Shown here piece after piece: positions 8,223-18,430 of a DNA stretch of 64,000 bases. Where the stretch lies: the NCBI GenBank assembly GCA_035041965.1, contig JAPYMA010003004.1, forward strand, positions 1-64,000. The letters are read 5' to 3'. A program made the position numbers and the translations under genes. The stretch's first letter is position 1. Each line of letters begins with the position of its first letter. The stretch comes from Anisakis pegreffii. Taxonomy: Eukaryota > Nematoda > Chromadorea > Rhabditida > Anisakidae. The notes under the pieces are model-generated. The model made no database searches. It saw only the letters and a list, made by a program, of their open reading frames with translations, and was not told the origin of the DNA.

Positions 8223-8260
8223 TGTCACTGGGAGATTTTATATCTTGTGGGCGGATATCC
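8223..8260 (-). pseudogene. Decayed tRNA-Gln unit at the array edge
   Basis: The sequence tgtcactgggagatttta lines up with the 3' half of the tRNA (ggtcccggggagatttgaa on the plus strand) and lies 161 bp after the start of copy 51, exactly one period on. The stretch between them (8133-8222) is a diverged spacer that still resembles class A, with gtgaatctacaaattcggttg against atgaatccaaaaattcacttg. After about 8260 the similarity fades. Confidence 0.75.
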
Positions 8261-10014
8261 CCTTAGGCAGGAATGAAGACAGTTTCGCATTCCTCATTTC
8301 TTAGACTGAAGCGAAAAAATCGATCCTTATCTCTTTACAACTTGGTTCACGCTGAGATGTATATTTGTTTGTTATTCCCGTCGAATTCTATCACTGTTAA
8401 TAAAATTAAAGAATAATGTTACACAAGAAGGCAATTGGTCTGATTTGAAATAATTTTTCCCTTAAAGAATGCACTGTGGTCCAGAGTGATTCAATTCCGA
8501 AATAACGAACCTATTCAGTGACTCAATAAAATGTGTCTTCTTATCACATCCGTTTTTAAGCACTTCGTAATCGGTCGATTACTGAAGCAAATTGCGATCT
8601 CAAGGAACACCCGATATCTGTGGTACGTTCGTTATTCCAGTTCATTTTGTTAGTAAAATATTTGATTGTGGGTTTATTTCAGAAAAAAACTGGTTGATCG
8701 CGTTGCTATTTATAGCAGAAATCACTTTCATATACTTTCACTTGATCTGTTACGGTTCCGTTTTCCATTAAGGAAGGCTTCGCAGCTGTATTACAGTAGG
8801 TTGCATCTCCAGAAATATGACCCGTATCAAATAAAGTGGCAGGGGGTTCGCCCCCCCCCTTCCCCGCCATCTAGAGGGTGGAAGAAAGGAGGGAAGAAGG
8901 CGGAAGGGGAAGGGAAAACAGGTAAGAAGGGAGGAAAGAGTGGGAAAAGGGCGAAAGCAAAATGGGAGGGAAGAAAAAACATAGACGTACCTCTCAAAAT
9001 TCACCTGTTTTTTGGCAAAATTTCTGTAAGAACCATTCTCCGCTCTTCCGTCTTGAAAAAAACCCCGGTCATCATCCATTATAACTGTTTTCGATCACAT
9101 TGCTCCAATAAAGAATTTTCATGATTACCGTCTTATCCCAAGCCATAATCTACATGACACGCCTCGCAGAAAAACAGCAATTAATATTCAATAATTAGTT
9201 GTTTGCTCGAGAGACTAAATACGGCTGACTGCAGTCGATTCAATTTGTTCGTTGAAGCCATATTAGCAAATTATGTGATCAGCAGGAGACAGCAGCGACA
9301 ACTGACCGTTCGCCAAATAAAGCGGAAGCACATGAAACACATGAGTGAGTTGATATTCGCTAGTTTTTGTGGTTTTGTGCAATAATTGTGGTTCCTTCTT
9401 GAACATTATCTAAACAATGAGCGCTATGCAAAAATACTGAACTACTGACTGCTGCGCTGGAGAGACTCTGTGCAATCTCTATAACAGTGTTTCTCAACAT
9501 TCCTTTTTCAAAATTTCCCTTTTTTTAAAAATTTCACTGAACAAGTTTGAACGATACACTTTCAATTATTTAAGTCATTAGTATCATGATAATCGTTGCC
9601 GTTTATCGCGGAGGGAGTATTGCACAGGTTGGAAAATACTCTCATTGAAAAAGAAGAAATTATCATAAAAAAGAAATCGATATCATCAAATACAAATATT
9701 ACAGAAAGCAAAAAATCAATCACCTGAATCCCATGAAAAATTGCTGCCGACGAATTTAACATTTAATTGATTAAAAAACCATGAAACAGTTCAAAATTCT
9801 TAAAACTTTAGCAGAAATTGAAGGCAAACTTATTTCCAAAAATTAGCCATTCGGTCACATTAGCGACTAAAACTTACGATTTATTAATCTACGAAGGAGA
9901 ATCTGAACATATGACAAAATTGGTTAAGGAGATGTACTCAAGCTCAAGCTGAACATACTTGACTGACCAATTTTAGAACACGGAAAGGCGTGCTAGAAAA
10001 AGCACGGCGCAAAT
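8261..10014. other. Stretch with no recognised gene
   Basis: Between the tRNA array and the transposon cluster. It holds a purine-rich G/A island (listed separately) and otherwise AT-rich sequence. The short open frames here have low-complexity or unremarkable translations, with no conserved domain or convincing splice sites. Confidence 0.6.
8866..8985 (+). repeat. Polypurine (G/A) tract next to a C/G palindromic stretch
   Basis: About 120 bp almost entirely of G and A on the plus strand, with several GGG runs. It is preceded at 8838-8865 by agggggttcg and a run of eight C, which can fold back on itself. It resembles the G-rich island near 28.05 kb and may be part of a repeated element. Frames through it are Gly/Lys-rich and unlikely to be real protein. 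Confidence 0.6.
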
Positions 10015-10260
10015 CTAGATCGTTGATTTGTTGTCAAACAATATCGAAAATCTGGATTCACATAAATAGGGTGGCATGAACGGTAGGAGAACCTGTATAG
10101 CTTTTTCGGACACGTTCGGATGCAATTTAATCACCAGAGGAGAAAACTTTGACAAAGGCTTCTCGTCGAAAGCATCGCTGGCCTTCGAATCATTCTGGAG
10201 TTCCAAACATTCATCCTGTACATCATTAACGGCTTTTCCAGCGACGTCTCGAGTGGATTT

Positions 10261-10297
10261 TATAAGGTTGTAAAATTTGCTTCTGCCGTTTGCGTAA
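10261..10297 (+). repeat. Left terminal inverted repeat of the mariner element
   Basis: Pairs with 11518-11554. Both arms share ttgtaaaatttgcttytgc followed by gtttgcg/gcggttt-type sequence. Confidence 0.85.
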
Positions 10298-10342
10298 AAG
10301 AATTTCAAAACGTTACAAATTCCTTCAAACTCATCCTTTTTA

Positions 10343-11376
10343 TTAAAAATAAGCACCATTACAATCAGCACATTTTTGCTGTCTAGAAGCAAGGTCGTAT
10401 ATCCCCTTACAATAAAATTCCGGATTTCTGGATGCGATCAAATCCTTGAACATCGTTTCGGCAGAACCTTGGTTTCCGAACTTGGTTTCTTGCCTTGATA
10501 GTACCTTGATTTCCTGCCCAGGAAGTGATTTCTTGCCCAGAAACCGCAAATTTTGAAAATTGGTGATCGGTGGAGGACTAGATGGTTGGATATGACGGCT
10601 GAGGGAGAGTTTCCCAGCCCAGTTCCTGCGGTTTACGGATAGCGATTCTGGAAGTGTGATGAGCGTGTCGTGCGGCAGGGATCGAGTCTTCCTGGTCACA
10701 GAAATTGACATAATCTTTGCTTATTTCTGGGGAACCAATTCCGATTCGCTACAATGCGATCGTGCTGCTATCGTCTGACCCGGTTCCAAGAGGACCTGGT
10801 GAACTACCTGACGAACTGTCCACCAAGCTGCCACCATAGTCTTTTTCGGATGCAACGGTGGTTTCGGAGTGGATTTTGGGGACTCATCCCTATCAAGTCA
10901 TTGTGCCGAACGTCTACGATTGTCGTATAGGATCTATTCTTCCTCACTTGCAATCAAATGATCCAGAAAATCTTCCTGTTTTTTGAAATGGGCAGAGAAA
11001 CACAAATTTTTAGGCGCTAATTTTGCTGTTGTTCACACTTGTCCATCTTTTTCACCTTTCCAATCGAATGGAGGTGGTTGCTAACGGTCGTTTTGGTAAC
11101 TCCGAGTTGCGTAGCTAATTCTCGAGTCGTTCTACGCAGATTCGACTCCACGAGTGCCCTGAGGCGATTATCGCTGCATATTCTAGGTGGCCCTCCGGCA
11201 TAGTAATCGTCGAGTCTCTCACCGCCGTTAAGAATCCTTGCAAACTCATTCCGTACCGTACGTTCTTTCTCTGAATTCTGTCCGGAAGCCTGATTGATTC
11301 ACCGAGTGAATTCTGCTGCAGATAGCCTTAGGCGATAGTCACGAAGCGAAATTGCGCGAAAATGCTGTTTTTGCAT
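10343..11376 (-). pseudogene. Mariner transposase pseudogene
   Basis: About 345 codons from an ATG at 11374-11376 to a TAA at 10343-10345, the full family length. Recognisable blocks: MQKQHFRAISLRDY; the second helix-turn-helix TTRELATQLGVTKTTVSNHL; IGKVKKMDK; ILYDNRRRSAQ; LHPKKTMVAAWW; PQELGWETLP; and the C-terminus ASRNPEFYCKGIYDLASRQQ with NGAYF. Two tryptophan codons have become stops (TAG before ILYDN, TGA after RRRSAQ), there are other stops and a frameshift, and the three catalytic aspartate positions are not preserved. It cannot encode active transposase. Confidence 0.92.
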
Positions 11377-11517
11377 GGTTTCTTCAAACAGTTCTAAAAT
11401 AGCCCAAAATCAAAATCTTTTTTGAAACACGCATCATGAAGTGATCTTTAAAAAGCACCTAAACAACACGTTTGAACGTGAGTGGCGCCCGCAGTATCGA
11501 TTGGAAAATAGAAGATC

Positions 11518-11554
11518 CCGCAGAAACCGCAAAAGCAAATTTTACAACCTAATA
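11518..11554 (-). repeat. Right terminal inverted repeat of the mariner element
   Basis: Minus-strand reading TATTAGGTTGTAAAATTTGC matches the left end with few differences. Confidence 0.85.
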
Positions 11555-12447
11555 AATCATTATCATTATATTACCATTCAATTAAGAGAATTATTTCCTT
11601 GCCAAAATTGTCATTTAAAATCAGGGAAGTATTTCCTTAATTCATTCTCTGACCCACTGAGAGGATCCAAAATTTCAATTTTCAGTATTTCCGGCAACAA
11701 TCCGCCGTTACTTCCAGCATCCAAAACTGCTGAGGTCCATTCGAACATTGCAAAATTGTTCATCCTTACCTTCCTTATCCAGTTCTCCAACTTACTCATG
11801 AAAGGCTTCAAATAGTCAGCAAACTTTATTATATTCCCGTCTCTCCCTTACATTCGTATTCGGAGCTTGTTAATCTGTTCAAAAACGTCTACCAAATAAG
11901 CAAGACACATCAGTGATTCGTCATTGCCCGTGAATCCTTAGAACTCCCGCTTATTCTGAACCTTCAAAAAACTTTGAATTCACGCTCAACGACACAACCT
12001 CAAGATGTCCATCGAACATTCTTATGGAAAAGGATAGCACTGTTGTTGATTGGTATGCATATCGTTACAAATATTTTGAAAAGACGTGGATCGAGATCTG
12101 AACGCTTAATATAATTTACCGTTGGAATTGTAAGATTCAAAACTTTTTCGAGTGTATAAAGTTTTTGACGCTACTGCTTCATGATAGATCAAACGGTGCA
12201 CTCCTGTCACATTTGGAGAACTTTGTTTCACAAAAGTTTGAAATTCCGATTTTTGTATCCCATCTATGCAGCACTCATAAACATTATTTCAAACGAGTTA
12301 CTCTGAATCAAAAAATTACGACGCTTTTTCTGGGACATCTGCAAATTTGGTTGTTTCCTCCAATTTCGAGCAAAATCTTAGAGCACACTTTCAAACGTCT
12401 TCTAAAAATTTGTGTTTACGGCACTGCAGTGATTCTTGTCATTCCAG

Positions 12448-14069
12448 AATACTGCAATCTTTCAAGAAAAAGTACTGTTGCAGTGAGAGCCGCAATGAAG
12501 CGAACAAATCAAATGTGGACAATTCAAACAGACTTGTTGAGAGGAAGTCACAAGTGATAAATGAATCAGTGAAAGTAGCAGAAAATGGACGCATCAGCGA
12601 TAACAATCGTTCTGAGAAAGTAATCCAACCGGACAACATCCCGAGGAATGATGACGCATTGGAAGGACTCACTCAGCAACAGTCCGCCGATGATAAATTG
12701 CCCAAAAACGATGACATTGCAAACGGAACTCATTTTCCAGGAGGCTCGAGCAGCAAACATGTAAGACAAACTAATGATGGTGCTCCAGGGAATAAGAACT
12801 TTCGAACGAATGCATTTGTGCAGAATGTTGGAAATAATGAAAGTCTAATTGTAAGCGATGGAAATTTAATTGAAAATTCGCAAGAAGAATCGCAAACAGG
12901 AACCAATGTACGTAATTTTTCCAAGCAATTGAAACCTTTTGAAAAGCAGATCTCAAGGGAAGCTGCAAAATCTGAAAAGGTGGAACGAAAGTCACGTGAA
13001 TGTGATATGTCAACTGATGAATCACACTCAAGTAGACGAGCAACGCCGAGAAAAGGAATCAATGCGAAGGAAACTCGGGTCCAGCATTCCACAAATCATG
13101 CACATCAAAAACATAAATCAAAAAAGAAGTCACGAGAGGATGGTCCACTGAAGCGTTCTCAACGCTCGGTTAAACAACATTCACAGAAAAGTTGGTCTGC
13201 AATAAACAAAAGACAAACTCAACAGAAGGACATTTCGAGGAGTAAACGACATTCACGAAATGGCCAATCACGCAATATTGCAAGCCGGAAAGGTCTGAAA
13301 AGAACTGACGAAAGGAGCGCTTCAAGAAAACAAATGCAACATTCTAAGAAACGATTAAGCAAGGATGGTTTCAAAGAGAGTAAATCAAAATCTAACAGCA
13401 ACAGTTCATCAGTTCATCACAGACACTCGAAAAAGAGCAAATCGCAGTCGCATAGAGAATATTCTTCTTCAAAAAGTCAACGGGATACCGATGGAAGTAC
13501 GAGGTCGGGGAGTGCTGAGCAACTCAGAAAGCATACCTCACATGACAGAAGAATTCAAAATGGAGAACAAAAGCTCGTTGCTACTAGTTCATTACAAGAA
13601 ACTAAAAATTCGAAGAGAAGTGATTCAACGAAAGGACAACAACTAAACGATAGAGGTCGAGTAATCGCTTCTAATCCACATTCACAAGTCGACAGCTCCT
13701 CGAAAAGCCACCATTCACATCGAAAATCCAAAAGAAAGAAACGAAAATCACTAAGGAATAAACAGTTCCCTGAAAAATTTCCTCGAAGTTCCAAAACATC
13801 TAATTCGAGTGCCAAATTGCACGCGAACGCTGCCAGTAAAGTATCGAATAAATCAAATCACAGCAGAAAAAGGAACGCTGAATCGAAATGGTTAGAATTC
13901 TTTTTTCATGCTGAAATCCCTCAGTTGAATTTCTCTTGCCAATTCTCATCCTTCCGTTGGGATGAAACCATATTTTTATTAATTCAGGATGGATAATCTC
14001 CTGGCATCACCATTGTTGAAAAATAAAAGCACCGAAACGAAAATTCATTCAAGGCAACCGAGTTATTAG
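12448..14069 (+). CDS. Lys/Ser/Arg/His-rich protein (5' incomplete)
   Basis: Unrecognised protein, about 508 codons visible. A large exon runs from an acceptor (cttgtcattccag, ending 12447) to 13890. The donor is AAATG|GTTAGA, the intron is 13891-13987, and the last exon 13988-14069 continues in frame to TAG. The large frame could start at a TTG near 12347, but no ATG lies near its beginning, so at least one 5' exon is missing. Composition is extreme: many SK, KKK, SR, HSRK and HHSHRKSK patches from about residue 180 onwards, with an acidic, Asn-rich first third. No fold is visible. The basic Ser-rich half looks like an intrinsically disordered nuclear or RNA-associated protein, but that is inference. 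A hAT relic lies just upstream on the other strand. Confidence 0.6.
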
Positions 14070-14696
14070 ACTATGGAAGGTTACGAGGATACAGCTTGTG
14101 ATCTTATGAAACAATTGTTGCAATCTACAGCAATGTCCTATTTTTTCATCAATCAGTGACTGAAATAGTGAGATACTGAAGGGATGTCACGTGTACAGTG
14201 ACAAACATATCTGGTGCTATTTCAGTCTTACTTTCTCTCGCACGAGTACTTGACATGTCACCGATTTAGCTTTAAAACTGTTTTCAACATATCATCGTTC
14301 ATTACTTCAGGTGGTGAATTTCGCTCATCGCTCAGTGGAAAATGCTCTACTGCTATAGTCCATTGTCAATTACCTCGCACAATTTCATCTGCTTTTTGTT
14401 CTTGAAAGATTAATTCATTGATTAATGTAGATTATACACTGTCTTTATAAAGTGCATCCATCACCACCAATGGAAATCTCACCGATGAAAAAAACCTCAT
14501 AGGAAAGCCGGCATTCAATTTTGATACATTAGCTGTTCCAAAGAGCAATTCCATTTTCAGAAAACGCAGACCATTTTGACGACCACATTTATATGTTAGA
14601 CCGAAATGTGAGATCTGATGCTATCAACATAACAAACGACTTAAATAAACACCCGTCACCCATCACCAGTTATTTTAATAAACACAAAAAAACTTC

Positions 14697-14810
14697 GATT
14701 TATATTCATTGTTGGTGTAAATTTGCTGTACATATATGCGCATTAATCCATCAGATTTATATTCATTGTTGGTGTAAATTTGCTGTACATATATGCGCAT
14801 TAATCCATCA
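14697..14810 (+). repeat. Perfect 57-bp tandem duplication
   Basis: Positions 14697-14753 and 14754-14810 are identical (start gatttatattcattgttgg, end cattaatccatca). The two copies abut with no mismatch, which suggests a recent event. Confidence 0.95.
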
Positions 14811-15825
14811 ATGTGGGATTCGGTGTGTTTGGTTATCGTGTTTTTTGATGATTAGTGAGCCCCACGTACCTCATCCAAAAGTTTGGATAGATCAGTCATC
14901 CGGAACCAAATACCCGTCATCCGTTAATTTGTAGCTGCTGAAGTTGCTGCATATTTTGTTTACGAATATTATTCACGACCATTATTTACGATTATTTTAA
15001 TAAACACTCCAGTGCATTACAATTTATACAAATTCTTTACCACAAATCAATTCAAATGAACGATTTAAAGTTACGAATATCAACGCAAATCGTGAATGTC
15101 AATAGTATAAAAAGTTATCAATATAAAACATATAAAGCAGATAATTCTATGAATACAGTTTTTCGTAATTTTCAATTTTCCGACAATATTTTATGACAAC
15201 AACAATGCACTGTCATGAAAAAAACTGGAGTGAGGCGGAATGCAATTGCACAAAAATGACAGCAACGAATACCATTCAATAAGGCAATTTTTGATGGTAA
15301 AACAGAAAAAAGCTTCGACTGAAATACCGATGAACGTTTCAGCTGTTCAGATAGATGAAACAATTCATAGAATTAATTAAAACGCAGAGCAAATTAATTC
15401 AATTTTCATCTACTTCTGAACATATTCAACGAAACATCAGAAAGTATAAGAAATATTTCAAAAGGAGTTCATAGAAAACCATCTGCTTATTAATAGAAAC
15501 GGATTGAGATTCGCTGAATTCGCTGACACGGTTAATGAACAATCATGGACTAAAGGGTCATCGTAAGAAGGACAAATTCACTTTTACGGAGTCTAAATTG
15601 TTTTCAAAGTCAAGATATATTCCTCTGAGAACCGAATAGAGATAGTCACTCAGATGGATATATGAATAACACGTCAAAATATTGACTTCAGCGTTTAACA
15701 TTAACTGTAATTTGATTATTAAAAAGTCACTAGTAATTGGTAGATTTGACTATTCACACTGGAAGTAAGGCACAATGAAACGCTGGATCATTCCTCTTCT
15801 GATCGCATTCATTTCTTTTTCGCAG

Positions 15826-16010
15826 AAAATTTCTTCAGCAAATCACTAGGAAAAATGATCCAAATTCCTGATTTGTCATTAAATACGACTCGATCAATTG
15901 TTACTATGAACGCTTATCACATCATTCGTGAAAGACAGACAAACAATGAAACAACGAATCAATCAGCAATAGAAGGAAAAATACCAGAAAATTATTGCAT
16001 CGATTTATGA
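15826..16010 (+). CDS. Possible terminal exon, unknown protein
   Basis: Follows a good acceptor (atttctttttcgcag, ending 15825) and runs open for 61 codons to TGA at 16008-16010. Translation includes SKSLGKMIQIPDLSLNTTRS and IEGKIPENYCIDL. Upstream exons were not found. An overlapping 24-codon ATG frame from 15775 looks like a signal peptide but goes nowhere. No family recognised. Confidence 0.25.
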
Positions 16011-16676
16011 ACAGCAACGCTGATTGATCCCTCTTTTGTGATGATAAGTTTTGATTTCTTACTTTGAATAGTGATAATGAGTGCGTTGGTGCGAGATGAA
16101 TCTGAGTCTAAATTAGACGCTATCGATAATAATTGTGATATAACTGGAGCTGATGAGGAAGGAAGAGTGCCGCGATAGCAAAGCGGTAACGCAGCCGCGT
16201 CTGCACACAGAACACCCATCACATTTGGTGATTGCATCCTTAAATTTGAAATTATTATATCGCAATTTTAATAACATAATCAGCGAGGTTCATTTGTACA
16301 GACTGAACTATCTCATCAAAAGTTGCTGAAATACGTTTCCTTTGTCCCGTGAGAGAAAAGCGAAGAAACAAGCAAAATATTACATTTCTTCTGCACAGTT
16401 TTCCATTTGAGCTTCCATTCTGCAAACGATGCACGAAATGAATATCAAATATCAACCACTAACCAACAAACAACAATAAATGCCGTTTGCGACAGAATAC
16501 ACCACTTAAATTTGATCGCTGAGACTCTTAAACTTTTTAACAATGTAATTTAACATACATCATAAATTAACATTCTAAACCGACATTCATTGAACTGAAT
16601 GAGGACCACAAGCAAATCCATATGTGATACAAGATAATTTACGAATATTGACTTCTGTCTCACATTCAGTTTTCAG

Positions 16677-16875
16677 TGCTTACGGGATCGCAAGAACGAA
16701 TAAAAAATCTGAAAAATGGCAGTTTCGACGAATTCATAAAAGTGAAAGAAGACAATCGCGAAAAGGTACATGTTTCATGCCGAAATCTCAGAGCAGAGAA
16801 AATCTAACTTGTTAAAAATTTTGGGAACACATTATGAACAAAAACCATTGCATAATGAAGGTGAAGGGAGGGGGA

Positions 16876-16916
<41 letters not shown>

Positions 16917-17490
16917 GGGGAATACAGAAACTACTATCAACGAATAGAATGGATTAAAACTGATGAAAATATCATTTCTAACGAAATATAAAATCGTTTA
17001 TTAGAAGAATTTGAAAGAACAGAAATTCGAAGGAATAAATGAAAAAACAGCTTTATTAGCACATCACAAAATATACTTCGCATTTACATGGTGCTTCCTC
17101 TTACTTCGAATGAATGCAAACACGATATTTGATAATGAATCACCGGTTATAATTAGTTTTACTATGATTATTATTATTACTTTTCTATCTGAAATTGAAA
17201 GTTTGTGATCTACACATTCCCAAACCTTGATAAAGCACATTCCAGACTGATATTCTTCTCAGCGGGCACGAATAAAACCACATTTGCGCAATAAATTGGA
17301 ATGATTTGAACTTGCACAATAAATAAATGTTTTTGTGCAGAAATGAACTGTTCCTTGCGTTGCACTTTCCAGAAAGTCTTGCCATCACCAAGATTCATTT
17401 CGTTGCATATCTTTCGAGAAAACTCATCAAAAATATGAAGCAATCATTGAGCGAATGCACAAATTCGTTGGAAAATATACGCGTTCATGA
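16677..17490 (+). CDS. Possible gene fragment, two exons, unknown protein
   Basis: Exon 16677-16765 has an acceptor cattcagttttcag and donor GAAAAG|GTACAT and reads LTGSQERIKNLKNGSFDEFI. Exon 17373-17490 has an acceptor ttgcactttccag and reads ISFEKTHQKYEAIIERMHKF before TGA. The first leaves phase 0 and the second needs phase 2, so a linking exon between them is missing or they belong to different genes. No family recognised. Confidence 0.25.
16868..16913 (+). repeat. GA microsatellite
   Basis: A (GA)n run preceded by ggagggggagaggg. Lies within the possible intron above. Confidence 0.95.
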
Positions 17491-18430
17491 TTTGAGAAGT
17501 AAAAACAAGATGTCTGATCGACTGAGCAAAAAATTCCCTCAACTGTTTATGAAGAGTTACTCATTCAATAAAACTAGATGATCAGCTCATCAAAACCTGA
17601 TAATATGGAAACGGAACACTCAACTAGAAGGAAAAACATTAGGAAGAAAAATTCACAACTTATTAAATCGAAACTTCTTTTCTGTTGCTTTACCTTTTGT
17701 TTTTTTACGAAAGAAAAATGAAAATTGATGAATTCCGAGATAAGAACATTCTACGGTCTGCTCAAAATGAAAAAAGGATCGATGAAACAATGAAAAATTT
17801 CAAAGTGGTAAAATTAACACTTCAATGATACATACAGGAAAAAATTTACAAAAGCAAAGCATTATGAATGTTAAGACTTTCTCTTGCGATATGATCACCT
17901 CAACAATGAACGACTGAAGAACGAATCGATTTCGCTGAGGTGTCAATCAAAACAATGAATATCCTTCGTCAAATTCACCACAATTACCTCGTCATCACTA
18001 ACAACCCATCAACAATGAACACATAACAAATTTTTCGGACACAACGTCTCATCGTATGAATGTATCACTGATCGTCTCGAAGACGCTTTCATCTTATGAC
18101 TATTCAATTTTATGACTATTCAATAACCTACAACGCATTTCATTTGAGGAAATAGAACAGAAAATCGTTTCATTTTCTATTCTATTTCATACCTCAGAGC
18201 AATAATAATAACAACAATTTGAACATAATTTTCAACGAAACTATAAGCACCTCTCATTTTCAGCCAAATACTCAATGAGAGGTCATTATATGGCTATTAA
18301 AAATTGTAATCATCGAACTGTAAGAGTTGTATGCAATGGCCAATGGATGTGTGCGATAAATGATGAGGATGTCCATAAAAACAATGTTTAAATAATGTCG
18401 AATAATCGAGGTAGTAGCCACAATATTCTA

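Larger units (their letters stand above)
1..8260 (-). repeat. Tandem tRNA-Gln gene array (51 intact copies plus one relic)
   Basis: A head-to-tail array with every tRNA on the minus strand. Each unit is a 72-nt tRNA-Gln plus an 82-91 bp spacer. Start-to-start distances are 153-163 bp. Spacers fall into three classes: A (short, starts with a cacttgatcc motif), B (catcttaccg, then agcaaccaga) and C (catcttatcg, then aagggaagca), plus a B variant with acgacaataatatagc. Read on the minus strand, each tRNA ends in discriminator T followed by a TTCTTTTTT-type T-run, a normal Pol III terminator, and has the A and B boxes of a tRNA gene. Class A pairs with periods of about 154 bp, B and C with 160-163 bp. 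The window begins inside a class A spacer, so the array continues leftwards. Recurrent orders such as B-A-C (about 478 bp) and B-C (about 324 bp) are higher-order repeats. Confidence 0.97.
10261..11554 (-). mobile_element. Mariner-family transposon inserted in the hAT element
   Basis: A 1.29-kb element with inverted termini: the left end (10261-10297) starts tataaggttgtaaaatttgc and the right end (11518-11554) is its near-complement, ending gcaaattttacaacctaata. TA dinucleotides sit at both ends (10261-10262 and 11553-11554), as expected for a TA target duplication. Size and terminal motif (TTAGGTTGTAAAA-like) are typical of mariner. Removing it rejoins the two halves of the hAT transposase. 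Confidence 0.9.
10015..12260 (-). mobile_element. Degraded hAT transposon, ZBED5/SCAND3-like transposase
   Basis: Minus-strand translations match the conserved blocks of a ZBED5/SCAND3-type hAT transposase in the right order. From about 12.2 kb downwards: HEAVASKTL; a DPRLFKI-like block; DESLMCLAYLVDVFEQINKL; GRDGNIIKFADYLKPFMSKL; FAMFEWTSAVLD to KYFPDFK (11611-11811); then after the insertion ELQNDSKASDAFDE and the dimerisation block VSEKAIQVLLPFMPPYLCES (10015-10120). Frame shifts and stops break it, including a TAA just before GRDG. A mariner copy splits it at 10261-11554. It is clearly dead. I did not identify terminal inverted repeats or an 8-bp target duplication, so the outer limits are approximate. 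Confidence 0.85.
14070..18430. other. Sparse region with possible exons
   Basis: Holds the 57-bp tandem duplication, a GA microsatellite and the tentative exons listed separately. The rest is AT-rich, with no recognised domain or RNA gene. Confidence 0.5.

Noticed and set aside
1..8260. CRISPR array
   Set aside because: Regular repeats with spacers, but the repeat is a complete tRNA gene, the spacers fall into three recurring classes, and the DNA is eukaryotic.
8666..9124. Frame of 152 codons, Gly/Lys-rich
   Set aside because: It is the translation of a polypurine tract; the opposite strand is open too. Low complexity, no start context or splice sites.
16165..16235. tRNA-like sequence (gatagcaaagcggtaacgc) resembling an A box and D arm
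   Set aside because: No B box, no matching acceptor or T stem; at most a worn tRNA-derived repeat.
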